Origin: Wurfbainia villosa
Taxonomy: Eukaryota; Streptophyta; Magnoliopsida; Zingiberales; Zingiberaceae
NCBI GenBank assembly: GCA_025175895.1
Contig: CM045987.1
Location: 38,528,113 to 38,592,112, forward strand
Length of the DNA: 64,000 nucleotides
Direction of reading: 5' to 3'
The number at the start of each line of letters is the position of its first letter. Position 1 is the first letter of the stretch. Positions 23,290 through 35,199 of the stretch are shown here, in pieces. The notes under the pieces were generated by a model. The model was not told the DNA's origin. It did not search any database and saw nothing but the letters and a program-made list of their open reading frames with translations. The translations under genes were made by a program, and so were the position numbers.

Positions 23290-23314
23290 GCTTGAACAAA
23301 CTAGTTGTTCAAGC
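23290..23314 (-). other. Conserved U5 hairpin of Y LTR
   Basis: Stem GCTTGAACAA paired with TTGTTCAAGC around the loop ACTAG. It is 10 bp, perfect, and lies about 135 bases from the LTR end that adjoins the primer site. It is also found at 49574-49598, 55738-55762, 58178-58202 and, with a 9-bp stem, 30504-30526. Confidence 0.75.
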
Positions 23315-24014
23315 AACACAACTCTTCTAGTTGGTTATCCGCGGAAGAGACGATGGACGGATCGACGGTTTTTGTGTTTGTCTTCGGGGTCCATGATTAT
23401 ACAAAATATATACATACACACACTTGTATAATCAACACATAAAATAACATTATAAGATCAGAAAATAAAGTTGTACCACTTTATACCTTACGATCTTCTA
23501 CCGTATGTCCTATCCTCCTCGTGGACGACGTGTGGGCGAAGATCCTCCATGAGTAGAAGCCTTCTAGATCGTGTTCTTCCCTTCCTTGTCCGCTGCGAAC
23601 AAAGAGAAGAACCAACAAAACCTTTCCTTTCTAGAACTGGCCACCAAGCAAGGGAGTTTGATGCAACCGCCGGCCAAGGAACGAAGGGATGAGCGCCGGC
23701 CAACCTTGAAGAGAGGTTGCCGCCGGCCACCTAGAGGTTGGAGAAGCACCGGCCACCAATTGTTGGAGGACCACCGGCCACCAAGGATCAAAGGAGAAGG
23801 AAGAGGGCCGGCCAAAGCTTAGAGAAAGAAGGAGTGAGTGCCGGCCACCAAGGAGAAAAGGAAGAAGATGGGCGCCGACTTCTTGTCCAAGAGTTGCCGC
23901 CCACAACTTTGCTTCCAAACCCTAGCCGCCCAAACTAAAACCCTAACTCCAAAATTGAACCTCTTTTGCCGCCCAACCTAAGCCCTCTATTTATAGAATT
24001 GGGCTTAAGCATCC

Positions 24015-24335
24015 TTTAATCTCCACCGTCAGATCTAGGGATTTAATCTCCACCATCGGATCTAGGGTTTTATCCCAACCATCGGATCTAGGGTTTCATC
24101 CCAACCGTCGGATCTAGGATTTCATCCCAACCGTCGGATCTAGGATTTCATCCCAACCGTCGGATCTAGGGTTTCATCCCAACCGTTGGATCTAGGGATT
24201 TAATCCCATCCATCGATTCTAGGGTTTCATCCTAACCATCGGATCTAGGGATTTAATCCCAACCGTTGGTTCTAGGGTTTCATCCCAACCATCGGATCTA
24301 GGGATTTAATCCCAACCGTTGGTTCTAGAGTTTTG
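24015..24335 (-). repeat. Tandem array in Y-A 5' LTR
   Basis: About twelve 26-27 bp units of the same core as at 11304-11630, directly upstream of the TATA box at 23988-23995. The unit order is nearly the same as in the 3' LTR. Confidence 0.85.
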
Positions 24336-25270
24336 TTTTACATCCTTGGATCTAGACTTCTTTAGGATTATATTAGGCTATGATAGGGACCATAAGGAGG
24401 AGTTGGATCTTGGTCACCCGATGGATCGGAACCACACTAACTTGATCCATCAATGATGTTCCATTCCACTAGAGGATCATCATTGAACTACCTCACCAAC
24501 CCCCATAAATTAATATTGTCTCCATATATTATTTGTACATTCATCTCCCCGTGTTTAAGATATCGAATATCCGTCAATTAACTGATTTACTGACCATCAA
24601 TTAATTAACATCTAATTCCTCGAGTAGTACCACTCAACCTTATCATCATGTTGACTAAGTCAACCAGCTGGGTTTACATGATGAACCTTATGAGCTCCTC
24701 AAGGGGACATCATCAACCTAGTATATAGGACATGGTTTCCTCCTATAATCAACGACACACCATGTAAATAATATTATTTCCCAACTTACCGGGCATATTG
24801 ATTTAATCCATTTAAATCTCACCCTTTGGTAAATCAAAGAAATAAATACTAAGTACATGTGCCCATTATTATATCGGGATTAAGAGCATGTACAACATAA
24901 TATCCTAGGTCCGATTCAATTTTGTAGTCAGCAATTAATTGAATCACCTCTATGTCGGTCCTGCTCAATACACCTAAGTGTACTAGTGTAACTCCATGTT
25001 CAAGACAAAACAATACCAAGCTACACTACAACCATACCAAAGGTTTGTCCAAAACCATCTTGGTTGTGAGCCTCTACTTATATTTTACAAGGGACTGATA
25101 ACATGATCTTCTGTGTCACACCAAGCACCATGTTATCTACAATGTAAAATATTAGACAATATGCACACACATATAATAAATATATAAAGTGCAAACAATG
25201 ATCATGTGATTCTTATTCTAAAATAAAATGTTCATAAAAAAGAGCTAGGCTTTCAGTCTACATTCCAACA

Positions 25271-26672
25271 CGCTCAACACCTGGAAGTGCACGGATGTCG
25301 TCAAGTAATAAAAGATGTATCGATCCCACAGAGACTAAGATTTGAATACCGTCTGTCCAGTGGATGTTGTTGTTTGGAATAAATCTCCTAAGAGTAAGGT
25401 TTGTGAGGTCAACTGTAGTCCAAACTCAACTACGGTGTCACTTGGAGAAAGCAAAGGTAGGTTCAAAGTTCCCTTAAAGGATTGTAGGACTTTGGTTTTA
25501 CTTGTGCATTGTTTAATATGCTATCAATTTAATGACTTTAGGATCTCTAGCTATGATTTTGTGGGAGGATAATCATGTATTTGCCCGATGAACTTTTGCT
25601 TCTACCGAGAACTACTTATTCCTAACCAAGTTTCCTTTCGGATCGTCCGAGCTCAAGGGGTTGAAACTGTTGGGAGCCCCCTATCACTAGGGTCCCTCAA
25701 CACTTCTAGAGTTGATGTCTCCGATATTGGGCCTTCTTCTAAAATAGGTTATTAAGGTATGAGGATGTCCTAGTAATCCCTATGAAGAGATGGATCATAT
25801 TTCATATCCTACTCAATCATATTCTACTTTCTACGATTATGGGAGGGAGGATGACTGCTAGGGTTCCTCCTTGGTTCTCGTAGATTATTGATACGAAGGT
25901 TTTCCACCCTTGTATTGGCTATGTGTAGTAGAAATAGACCCAAGACATAATTCACATTCATCTAAACAACATAAATTGCAAATAGATTCAAAGGGAATGA
26001 ATAACTATTTGAACTAGCAAGTCCATATACACAAGCTACTCCCTAATCCTAAAATCGAAGTATCTACTCCATAATTGAATGAGAAATAATGCAAGACATC
26101 TAAGGTGAATCATTACAATACGAATAGATATAAAAATAAAGGCAATACTTTCTGTTCTATCTGATGTGGTGTATTGGTTCTTCTCCACGGTGTCAGAGCA
26201 TTGATTTGGATCTTCAAGCCACTTCCTTCCTCCCTACTACGAGTCTCCAGTGCTTCTTAGGGCACCTTCTTGTCTTCCTAGCCATCATACCCTCTCCCTA
26301 GGGTTTGGGCGTGTCTGCCTATTTATAGAAGAGAAGTCAACTTTCATTAAAACCCCATGAAACCCTAATCTGTGTCAAATCAAGCTGACACCACATGGTC
26401 GTGTGGAATCCACACGGTCGGCCGTGTCTTCCTCTGAATTGTCATATGAACGTTGTCTCTTGATCTGGAGCATTCTTGGCTTCTTTTGGCTTCAATTTTG
26501 TGTCATTTTATCTCCCAAAACACTGTTTTACACATAAAATACCAAGAGAAGATCTCCGAATTAGAAAATAGAAAATGAATGCAAAACAAAGAATAATGTT
26601 CATAAAATGGGTATAAAATGTCATGAGATGTGTGCTAAAACTACTCCTAAAATCCTATATGTTTTGCTTACA
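25271..26672 (-). repeat. Athila-1 3' LTR, visible part
   Basis: Aligns with 41941-43420 on the same strand; the first about 65 bases lie beyond Y-A, outside the window. It ends gcttaca, the complement of the LTR start. It has lost about 75 bases relative to the other LTR near 26415, between two cacacggtc/gtgt motifs. The palindrome cgtgtggaatccacacg is at 26400-26416. No frame of interest. Confidence 0.85.
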
Positions 26673-26690
26673 TCAATTACCCCAGACTTA
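26673..26690 (-). other. Polypurine tract region of Athila-1
   Basis: tcaattaccccagactta, minus-strand sense taagtctggggtaattga, immediately beside the LTR. The run agtctgggg is the likely tract. Confidence 0.6.
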
Positions 26691-27640
26691 GACTTTTGCT
26701 TGTCCTCAAGCAAACCTCAGTGCCATGAAATTTTAAAAGTATTGTTCCCTACTTAGCATGATTACTAAAATTATCAAGTGGCATTTTCAATAAAAGCAAA
26801 TAGATATGTTCTAAAGATTCACTAGGTTAGCTTTCGTGTGTGTGCTGAGAGAATTTCCTAGGGGATACTCATTCCACGGTGAGTCAAGTCGTCATCCTAT
26901 AGCTTTCATAAGGTCTCCAGCTTTTAGGTACTTACCTGCCCTAAGCGAGGGTCGTTCCCTAGAATTAGCATAAAGTCTCAACGGTGTGTTCGGTATTGAG
27001 AGAAATTGGTAGGTATTTTCCCAGTAACCTAGCTCGGTCTCAAAGGGTCACCTAGCCATTTCCACCCACGACGACTATTTTTTTTAACTCTCATTTTTTT
27101 TCCTCTTTTTTTTCTTCCTTTTCCTTTTCTTCTTGCTCTCTTTTTTTTTCTTTTCATTTTATCATCCTCCCTAGCTCTTCGATTTTTCTGAATGGGTTTA
27201 CATGATATGAGCATCTCCAGTAACTAAAATGCTAAGTCTAGAGTCACCTATGTATTACAAAAGTACTAGACTACTGGGATGAATCATAACTACGTATGTA
27301 TTAGATTTTTCCCTTTCAGAATATACGATAAGTGTAGGTGAAACATAAAAGCTAATAAGTAAAAATCTAGAACATCAATCAAAGCATCTAAAAATGAAAT
27401 AACGCAAGATAAAAGGATGTTAAGCTAGCTATGTCATGGAAACAAGTCGTGAAAAATTTTAAAAACATCACTGAGGCAGCTTAAAGTGACTAACAACTAG
27501 GTGCTGGAAGGGATCTAAACACTATATGCATGGACAAATAAATGCAGCTAATCTAAAACTAAACCTAAATGTCAAAGAAAACTAATATGAGCATAAGAGT
27601 ATGTCAAAACTTGGGTCTCCCCAAGACTTACATAAAATCA
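26691..27640 (-). other. Athila-1 3' non-coding region
   Basis: About 950 bases between ORF1 and the polypurine tract. The only notable part is a pyrimidine-rich run at 27075-27180 (purine-rich on minus), which creates a spurious Lys-rich frame. No gene seen. Confidence 0.6.
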
Positions 27641-27645
27641 TACCT

Positions 27646-29192
27646 TTAGCCGCTGATGTCACATGTACATGTGGTCAATCTGGGAACTAGTGGATGTAGC
27701 GGCAGCTCTGTGCTCCTCTTCCCTATCCCACTGTAATCATGTGTCACACATGTGCTACCGAACCTCTTGGCGGTAGGTAGCCTCCTCTTGAAAATAGGCC
27801 CGACCCTCACCGTAGAACTCCTCGGCCCGCTGGAAATGCTTTCGGAGGCCCTGAAACTCTGCCTGCATGTAGGCGCTATGCTCCTCCCTTCGCTACCCCT
27901 GTGTCTGCTACTTGGTGTAAATGTCATCGAGGCGCGATCGAAACTCGAAGAAATTGTAGGTGGGCGTACCTACATCCTGCTCATAGGTAGAAAAAGAAGA
28001 AGGTGCAGGTATAGGCTCTCGTTGTGGACTAGGGGGACTCCTGTACATAGGTGGACTCAAGGGTGAGTGTTGTGCGGGTGGCGAAGGGGGTGCATGGGTA
28101 GAGGGTCCCTCGTGTGGTGAGGACTCCACTACTCTATCCAACAGCTAATTGGAATGATTAGTGATGGTGGTACGATCGATGTTGGGGAGCCTAAGAGGTG
28201 GCAAATTATTCCTTACAAAACAAAATGAAAATCCTTCCCTATCTATCATTTTCATAGCCATGCACCCCTAAATCTATACTAGGGCTTCCCTCTATTCTGT
28301 CCAACCCTTCATAGTGATACCCCATCTTATTGCAAATGCGAGTGATTAAACCCCCTAAAATAATTTCTCCCTCTGTCGCCTTGCCCATTTTTACTAGATG
28401 CCTAATGAAATGGGACCCAACATCAATGGTATTTCACTCTTGTAGCATGTCCCAAAGGAAAAGAAGCTCACTTATCCTCACCATTCCATCACTCTCCCCT
28501 CTCCGAAAAATAGTGTTCGCCATCACACGGTGAATATACCGGAAGATAGGATTTTGAAGGCATGAGGCTTTTTCCCTAGAAGGGTCATACACATTCTCCC
28601 CCATCGAATCAAACTAAAAGGTCCGTGCATTAAACTCAATAGGGGTCCTTCTCTCTCTCCCACTAAGTAATTCAAAGCATAGGTTCTATTGGTGCAAGGT
28701 CCATTCATGTTCTATATTAAATAGCCTAAAGGTGATTTTTCCATCTTGGCTATATAACCCTATTAAAATCTCTACATCTACTGAGCTTAAAAATTCTAAA
28801 ACAATCCTAGGGTGAGTTGGGTATCTTACCCCCATAATCTCTCCCCAACCTATTTTTGCAAAGAGGCCTTGCACATCCCCAAGCAAACCTTGGATTTCCA
28901 AATGATCTACATCCAAATACCTAGTAGCGGTGATTTTGTGGTTGGAGACCATATTAAATCTATCCCTATGCTCATCATTACGAAATATAATGCTTGGAGA
29001 AGCATTATCGTCCTCCGGAGCTTGTGGAGCGCTTCTTCTCCTTGACCTTGGCCCTAAAGAAGTAGATCTTGTTGCACAATGCTTTGTCCTCCTCATCCTT
29101 TCTTCTTGAGAGCTTCTTGAAGGTTGGAGAGGCTCCTCAGAGGTTGGAGAAGAATATTTTGCATGGGCTAGGTTGGAATGTTTGAGTCGCAC
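27646..29192 (-). pseudogene. Athila-type ORF1 (post-pol) pseudogene
   Basis: The best frame, 29192-28686, reads IIFRNDEHRDRFNMVSNHK, then RYLDVDHLEIQGLLGDV and GKITFRLFNIEHEWTLHQ, the plant-specific protein encoded after pol in Athila elements. It continues in broken frames (28708-28523; 28141-27908, which is Pro/Ser-rich; 27927-27646). Several stops and shifts are present. Its role in Athila is not established; an env-like or RNA-related role has been proposed. The N-terminal coding end is also duplicated at 39167 on the other side of the Tekay element. Confidence 0.7.
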
Positions 29193-29329
29193 GGCTGATT
29201 TAGGGCAAACCTCATGGCTTTTGCCCTTTTAATGAGACACAAAACGACCATGTGAAATTTACATGGTACGCTATGTGCGACTCTGGATTTTTCCCAGAGT
29301 GCCACACGGTTCGAGCCATTTCACATGCC
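29135..29329 (-). repeat. 195-bp duplication, left copy
   Basis: Athila-1 sequence from the ORF1 start region to catgcc, repeated at 39167-39361 with roughly a dozen differences. The two copies flank the Tekay element, far longer than the usual 5-bp target duplication. Confidence 0.85.
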
Positions 29330-29330
29330 T

Positions 29331-30365
29331 GCCCTTCCCATCCTCCTAACCCACATCCTATAGACGGGTGGTGGCGCTACGTGATCATACATTCATGCAT
29401 ATAACAGCGGAAGCATTTAAAAAACTTTACAACTTTTAACTCTAATTACATTACCCAATCAACCTAACAATTTAATCATGGCAAAAGGTCTTAGCAATTT
29501 ATTTAACTAAACATGTACTAACCATTTCAAGGTTCATAAAAATAAACATGAGTAACAACCATAGAAAGTATTAACGTCTCCTAACAGTTTACACATAAAC
29601 TGAAAATCATGCATAAGTCCGTATATGAAAAATGATCTCGTCCACCATGCCACTGCCACACACATCTTTGCCCCTCCTGCTGCTCCCTTTAATTTTTCCA
29701 TTCCTTGCCTTGCTCTACAGTACAAGGGAAAAACGACACTATCAGCACATATGCTGAGTAAGATCCTTTCCTACTCACAAAAGTCATACGACATAAATTA
29801 CACATAAGATAGTGACACGTTCATTTAACTAACATATAGTCATAGCATGGATGTAACTATTAACAAGATCATCAAGAGGCATATAGACTTAGCATTCAAA
29901 ATTCATGAGTAAAGAAATCCGTGACATGATCATCTAGGACATGTATCCCCATGGCATTTTTATCACAATAACATAATATCTTGTAATAACATAGACATGG
30001 AATAGTTATATGCAGAATGCTCTTTGAAAATATATACTTTCATAAGTACTTAAACATAATCTCAACATTAAGGCCCGACATTGTATCCATGACTCGGCCC
30101 AGCCCATTTGGCGGTCCATTCGGCGGCCCATTTGGCGACCCCTTGTGGTCATCGACCGTCGACCGTTGGCACGTCGACCGTGTCATTACAACTAGGCCCG
30201 TACTTCGACCTAGGGGCAACTTTGGATACAAGCCATGCGTAAAGTAAAATAGCATGCATGTTCTTTGACATAACATAAAGAGTGTTTTTATCCCCACTCT
30301 TAGAGAAACATTTCTTAACCAATTCATATTCATAAGCCTTACGTAACCATGGCATAGGGGTGCCT
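29331..30365 (-). repeat. Tekay 3' LTR, first part
   Basis: Matches 36891-37915. It begins inside the LTR, without the terminal bases, at the junction with Athila-1. The last five bases are tgcct, the target duplication of the solo Y LTR. Confidence 0.88.
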
Positions 30366-32406
30366 TGTTGGGATTTCGCTTCGGAGGCTCATTGGCTCCC
30401 ATGTCCCCGGATTAAAATTTTCACTAATGAAAGACTTAATCCGGATGGGATGAGCTTCCTTGGCACAACCTATTCGTCGTCGTGCTAACAACTTTAGTGG
30501 TCACTTGAACAAACTAGTTGTTCAAGCAACACAACTCTTCTAGTTGGTTAGCCGCGGAAAAGACGACGGATGGATCGCCGGTTTTTGTGTTTGTCTTCGG
30601 GGTCCATGATTATACAATATATATCCATTCATACACATGCATAATCAAAATATTAAAGAACATATTCAGATCTGTAAATAAAGTTAAAAACAACTTTATA
30701 CCTTACGATCTTCTATCGTATGTCCTATCCTTCTCGTGGACGACGTGTGGACGAAGATCCTCCACGAGTTGAAGCCTTCTTGATCACTTTCTTCTCTACC
30801 TTGTCCGCTGCGAACAAAGAGAAGCAATCACAAATACCTTTCCTATCTAGAACCGACCACCAAATTAGGGAATTTGGTGCAACCGCCAGCCAAGGAGCAA
30901 GTGGATGATGCGCCGGCCACCAAATGAATGGAAACCGCCGGCCACCTTGGAGAGATTGGAGGAAGATGATTGCCGGCCACCAATGGATGGAGAACCGCCG
31001 GCCAAGGAGCAAGGAAAAGGGAAGAGTGCTGCCCAAAACCAAGGAGGAGAAGAGAGGGATGACCGGCCAAACGCTAGCTTGCCACCCAAGCTTGTAGCCG
31101 CCCAAACCCTAGCCGCCCAATGGAAGATGAGCCAAACCCTAACCCTAATTCGAAAACCAATCTCCTTATCTTATCCTTGCCGCCCAACCCTAAGAACCTA
31201 TTTATAGAATAGGGCTTAAGCCTCATTTAATCTCATCCGTCGGATCTAGGGATTTAACCACAACCGTCGGATCTAGGGTTTTATCCCAACCGTCGGATCT
31301 AGGGTTTCATCTCAACCGTCGGATCTAGGATTTCATCCTAATCGTCGGATCTGGGATTTCATCCCAACCGTCGGATCTAGGGTTTTATCCCAACCGTCGG
31401 ATCTAGGGATTTGATCTCAACCGTCGATTCTAGGGTTTCATCCTAACCATTGGATCTTAGGGATTTAATCCCAACCGTTGGTTCTAGGGTTTCATCCTAA
31501 CCATCGGATCTTAGGGATTTAATCCTAACCGTTGGTTCTAGGTTTTGTTTTACATTCTTGGATCTAGACTTCACAAGGATTATATTAGGCTATGATAGGG
31601 ACCATAAGGAGGAGTTGGGTCTTGGCCACCCGATGGATCGGAACCACACATACTTGATCCATCAATGATGTTCCATTCCACTAGAGGATCATCATTGAAC
31701 TACCTCACCAACCCCCATAAATTAATATGGGCTCCATATATTATTTGTAGATTAATCTCCCCGTGTTTAAGATATCGAATGTCCGTCAATTAATTGATTT
31801 ACTGATCATCAATTAATTAACATCTAACTCCTCGAGTAGTACCACTCAACCTTATCATCATGTTGACTAAGTCAACCAGCTGGGTTTACATGATGAACCT
31901 TATGAGCTCCTCAAGGGGACATCATCAACCTAATATATAGGACACGGTTTCCTCCTATAATCAATGGCACACCATGTAAATAATATTATTTCCCAACTTA
32001 CCGGGCATATTGATTTAATCCATCTAAATCTCACCCACTGGTAAATTAAAGAAATAAATACTAAGTACATGTGCCCATTATTATATCGGGATTAAGAGCA
32101 TGTACAACATAATATCCGAGGTCCGATTCAATTGTGTAGTCAGTACTAAATTGAATCACCTCTATGTCGGTCCTACTCAATACACCTAAGTGTACTAGTG
32201 TAACTCTATGTTCAAGATAAAACAATACCAAGCTACACTATTTTCTGTGCCACACCAAGCACCATGTTATCTACAATGTAGAATATTAGACAATATGCAC
32301 ACATATATAATGAATATATAAAATGCAAACAATGATCATGTGATCCTTATTTCAAAATAAAATGTTCATACAGAAAAGGGCTAGGCTTTCAGTATACATT
32401 CTAACA
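30366..32406 (-). mobile_element. Solo Y LTR inside the Tekay LTR
   Basis: Plus-strand borders TGTTGGGAT and CATTCTAACA, 2041 bases. It is flanked by exact tgcct duplications (30361-30365, 32407-32411), so it is a true insertion later reduced to a solo LTR by LTR-LTR recombination. It holds a tandem array at 31225-31550 and the U5 hairpin at 30504-30526. It has no coding region. Confidence 0.93.
31225..31550 (-). repeat. Tandem array in solo Y LTR
   Basis: About twelve 26-28 bp units with core accgtcggatctaggg, next to a minus-strand TATA (tatttata at about 31199). Same position as in the other Y LTRs. Confidence 0.82.
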
Positions 32407-32411
32407 TGCCT

Positions 32412-33671
32412 ATCATTCATGAACATAAACAGGTGCATCATGATAAAATGAGCAAAACTTAACATATACATTATGATTCAATGGTCCTACATCAGCCGTT
32501 AACATGGACATAAGGTATGGAATCATGCAAATATATCGTCTAACTAGCATCATATCAATACCATATATATATATACCTAGCATAACATGGAAAATCATTC
32601 GGAATCATGTTCGGAATTTTTTTTATTTAATTATTTATTTTCTTGTCCTTTTTAATATTCCTGAGCCTAGCACAGCCGGCCTGCGTTGGACGACACACCC
32701 GTTCGTGGTCGAGCGGCACGCCTGCTAGCCGAGAGGTACGCCTGTTAGCCGAGCAGCACCTCCAGCGGTCGAGTGACACGCCTGGCGCCTGAGCGGCATG
32801 CTTTGTGCCCGGGCGACACGCTTTGTACCCGAGCTGTTTGGCCCCGACATGCCTGTGTCGGGGCGGCATAGGCATGTCGCGCGCTGCTCACCCCGACATG
32901 CTTGTGTCGGGGTGAAAGAGCGATGTGTTGGCCTCTGTACGTGTTCTGCTTAACAAAATTTATACGAACCTCGTCCTAGGGTCTTAAGCAATATCAAACA
33001 TGGAACTTCGTCTAAGGTTAATCATATGCAATACAGGGAAAAGAAGAACATGAAAAACTCTTTATTGCATAGCACAACATTGGAAACATGAAAGCCATTC
33101 GAGAGAAACCCATGTACTGCAGGTGAGGGAATTCTTACCTTCGATTGCTTTAACTCATATTTGTAAAACCTAATGAGATGCAACCTTCTATCCCGCCCTA
33201 GCAGCTACCCTCCAAGGTCTCTTGAATCCCACCTTTTCTTGGATTCGGCGGAGAAGACAACCCTAGGAGAGAATTCTCCTTGATGTGTGGTTCGGCGGTG
33301 GAGGGATCAAGAGAGAGTAGAGAGGTGTCCTCTAGGTTATTAGGGAGGTTAAATTTATAACCATCAAGGCATAACCTATTCCCTTATAAATTTCCTTAAA
33401 TTTCTCTCTTTAACAGAATTAATTCCTTCTTAAATTAAATTCGTGACTTCTCCCTAATCATATAAAATTTTTATTGGATTTTTTTTGGTGACTCACCCCT
33501 TCTTGTCCAATTTTCTTTTCTTTTATATTTTCTTTTATTTCCTTTATATCCCACGTAAGCCTATTATCATCATGCATAATTATCTTTATTTTCTTTAACC
33601 CACATAAGGGCCCCTTTATTATCATGCCTCATTATCTATAAAACTCCTAAGATTTTTTTTTGGGCATTACA
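32412..33671 (-). repeat. Tekay 3' LTR, second part
   Basis: Matches 37917-39166 and ends ggcattaca. It includes a GC-rich stretch of short repeats at 32700-32830 that differs strongly between the two LTRs, and two hairpins at 32842-32915. A minus-strand TATA-like ttataaat is at about 33353-33360. Confidence 0.88.
32842..32915 (-). other. Twin hairpins in Tekay LTR
   Basis: First hairpin: ccccgaca/tgtcgggg, 8 bp with a 6-base loop (32842-32863). Second hairpin: tcaccccgaca/tgtcggggtga, 11 bp perfect with a 6-base loop (32888-32915). Both recur in the other LTR (38337-38358, with one mismatch, and 38383-38410). They lie downstream of the likely TATA, so in the transcript. Confidence 0.75.
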
Positions 33672-33685
33672 ATCTCCCATACCTT
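33672..33685 (-). other. Polypurine tract of Tekay element
   Basis: atctcccatacctt, minus-strand sense aaggtatgggagat, beside the LTR end. Confidence 0.65.
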
Positions 33686-33689
33686 ATAA

Positions 33690-35155
33690 AAAGTTCGTCC
33701 TCGAACTTAGAATAGTTTTGGGTATCTTCATTTCATATCATCCTCGCGTTCCCAGGTGGCTTCTTCGTATTGTTGACTTTGCCACAAAACCTTTACTAAG
33801 GGCACTTCTTTATTTCTTAGTCTTTTGACTTCCCGGTCCATTACTCGGATCGGTCGACTTTCGTAACTCAGGTCCTCCTGAATTTGCACTGTCTATGGCT
33901 CAACCATCTGGTCTCTACTGGAAATGCACTTCTTGAGCATCGACACATGGAACACGTTGTGAATAGCCGACATCTCCTGAGGTAGCTCGAGCTCATAAGC
34001 TACCTTGCCAACTCTTTTCAAGATCGGATATGGTCCTACGTATCGCGGACTTAGCTTCCCTTTCTTCCCGAATCTCATTATTCCTTTCATAGGTGCTACC
34101 CAGAGAAATACCAAATCTCCGACATTGAATTCCAATGGTCTACGTCGCTGATCCACATAGTTTTTCTACCGGCTCTGAGCAGTCTCTATTCTTTGATGGA
34201 TGTTCTGTATCGCTCGGGTGGTGTCCTCGATGAATTCCATCCGAAGTCCCATCTTTTTCTTCTCACCACCTTATTACCAACAGATTGGAGACCTACATCT
34301 CCTCCCATATAAAGCTTCATATGGTGCCATTCCAATGGTAGCCTGATAGCTATTGTTGTAAGTAAATTCCGCTAGACATAAATATCGGCACCAACTCCCT
34401 TTGAAGTCTAGGGCACAAGCTCGTAACATGTCTTCCAGTACTTGGTTCACCCTTTCTGTTTGTCCGTCTATCTGAGGATGAAAGGCGGTACTGAAATGCA
34501 GCTTCATGCCAAGAGCCTTATGAACGCATTCCCAAAACTGTGACGTGAAGCGACCATCCCTATCTGAAATGATGGTCTTGGGATTACCATGTAGTCTGAT
34601 GATTTACTTAGCATATAATTGAGCCAGTTGCTCAATCGAATAGGTCATCTTGATTGCTAGGAAATGGGCTGACTTCGTCAATCTGTCAATGATAACCCAT
34701 ATTGCGTCATATCCGTTCGTAGTCCTAGGATGACCTGAAATAAAGTCCATAGAGATGTCTTCCCATTTCCACTCTGGAATTTGGATTGGTTGCAGAACTC
34801 CTCCAGGCCTTTGGTGTTCTTCTTTAACTTGCTGATAGGTCAAACAGGTACTGACGTGCTGTGCTACATCCCTCTTCATACCGAACCACCAGAATTTCTC
34901 TTTCAGATCTTGATACATTTTGGTGGATCCCGAATGCATAGAATAAGGGGTCCCATGAGCCTCCTCCAATATCTTCTTGCGTAGTTCCGGATCATTAGGG
35001 ATACATAGACGATCCCTAAGGTATAATATTCCGTTATCAGCGACACGAAAATCCTTGGTTTTTCCCTCCAAGATCTCCTGCTTGATCCTCTGGAGATTTG
35101 GATCACTACTTTGTTTTGCCAATATGTCATCGAATAGTGATGGTACTATTGCCAT
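33690..35155 (-). pseudogene. int: Broken integrase and chromodomain of Tekay element
   Basis: Frame 35155-34604 has the zinc-binding region (HGTPYSMHSGSTKMYQDL and CLTYQQV, where the second Cys of CLTC is Tyr) and the first catalytic Asp in MDFISGHPRT. A stop at 34604 is followed by ISDRDGRFTSQFW in the same region, then the frame 34507-34274 (HPQIDGQTERVNQVLEDMLR) with the catalytic Glu. Frame 34156-33893 has the GPY/F-type region (RYVGPYPILKRVGKVAYEL). After one more stop, chromodomain residues follow (RVMDREVKRLRNKEVPLVKV, then WERED). The chromodomain identifies a chromovirus and would direct insertion to heterochromatin. Confidence 0.9.
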
Positions 35156-35199
35156 GGTCGAAAGCTATCCGAAAATAACCTCGATTCCATAGCTCATGA

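Larger units (their letters stand above)
23154..25270 (-). repeat. 5' LTR of copia Y-A
   Basis: 2117 bases with plus-strand borders TGTAGGGAG and CATTCCAACA. TATA (minus) is at 23988-23995, a 12-unit array at about 24015-24335 and a 25-base hairpin at 23290-23314 near the primer site. At 25271 the Athila-1 LTR resumes with cgctc, the expected target duplication; its partner is outside the window. Confidence 0.92.

Noticed and set aside
27029..27214. Lys/Arg-rich minus-strand frame
   Set aside because: Produced by a pyrimidine-rich run at 27075-27180; no domain.
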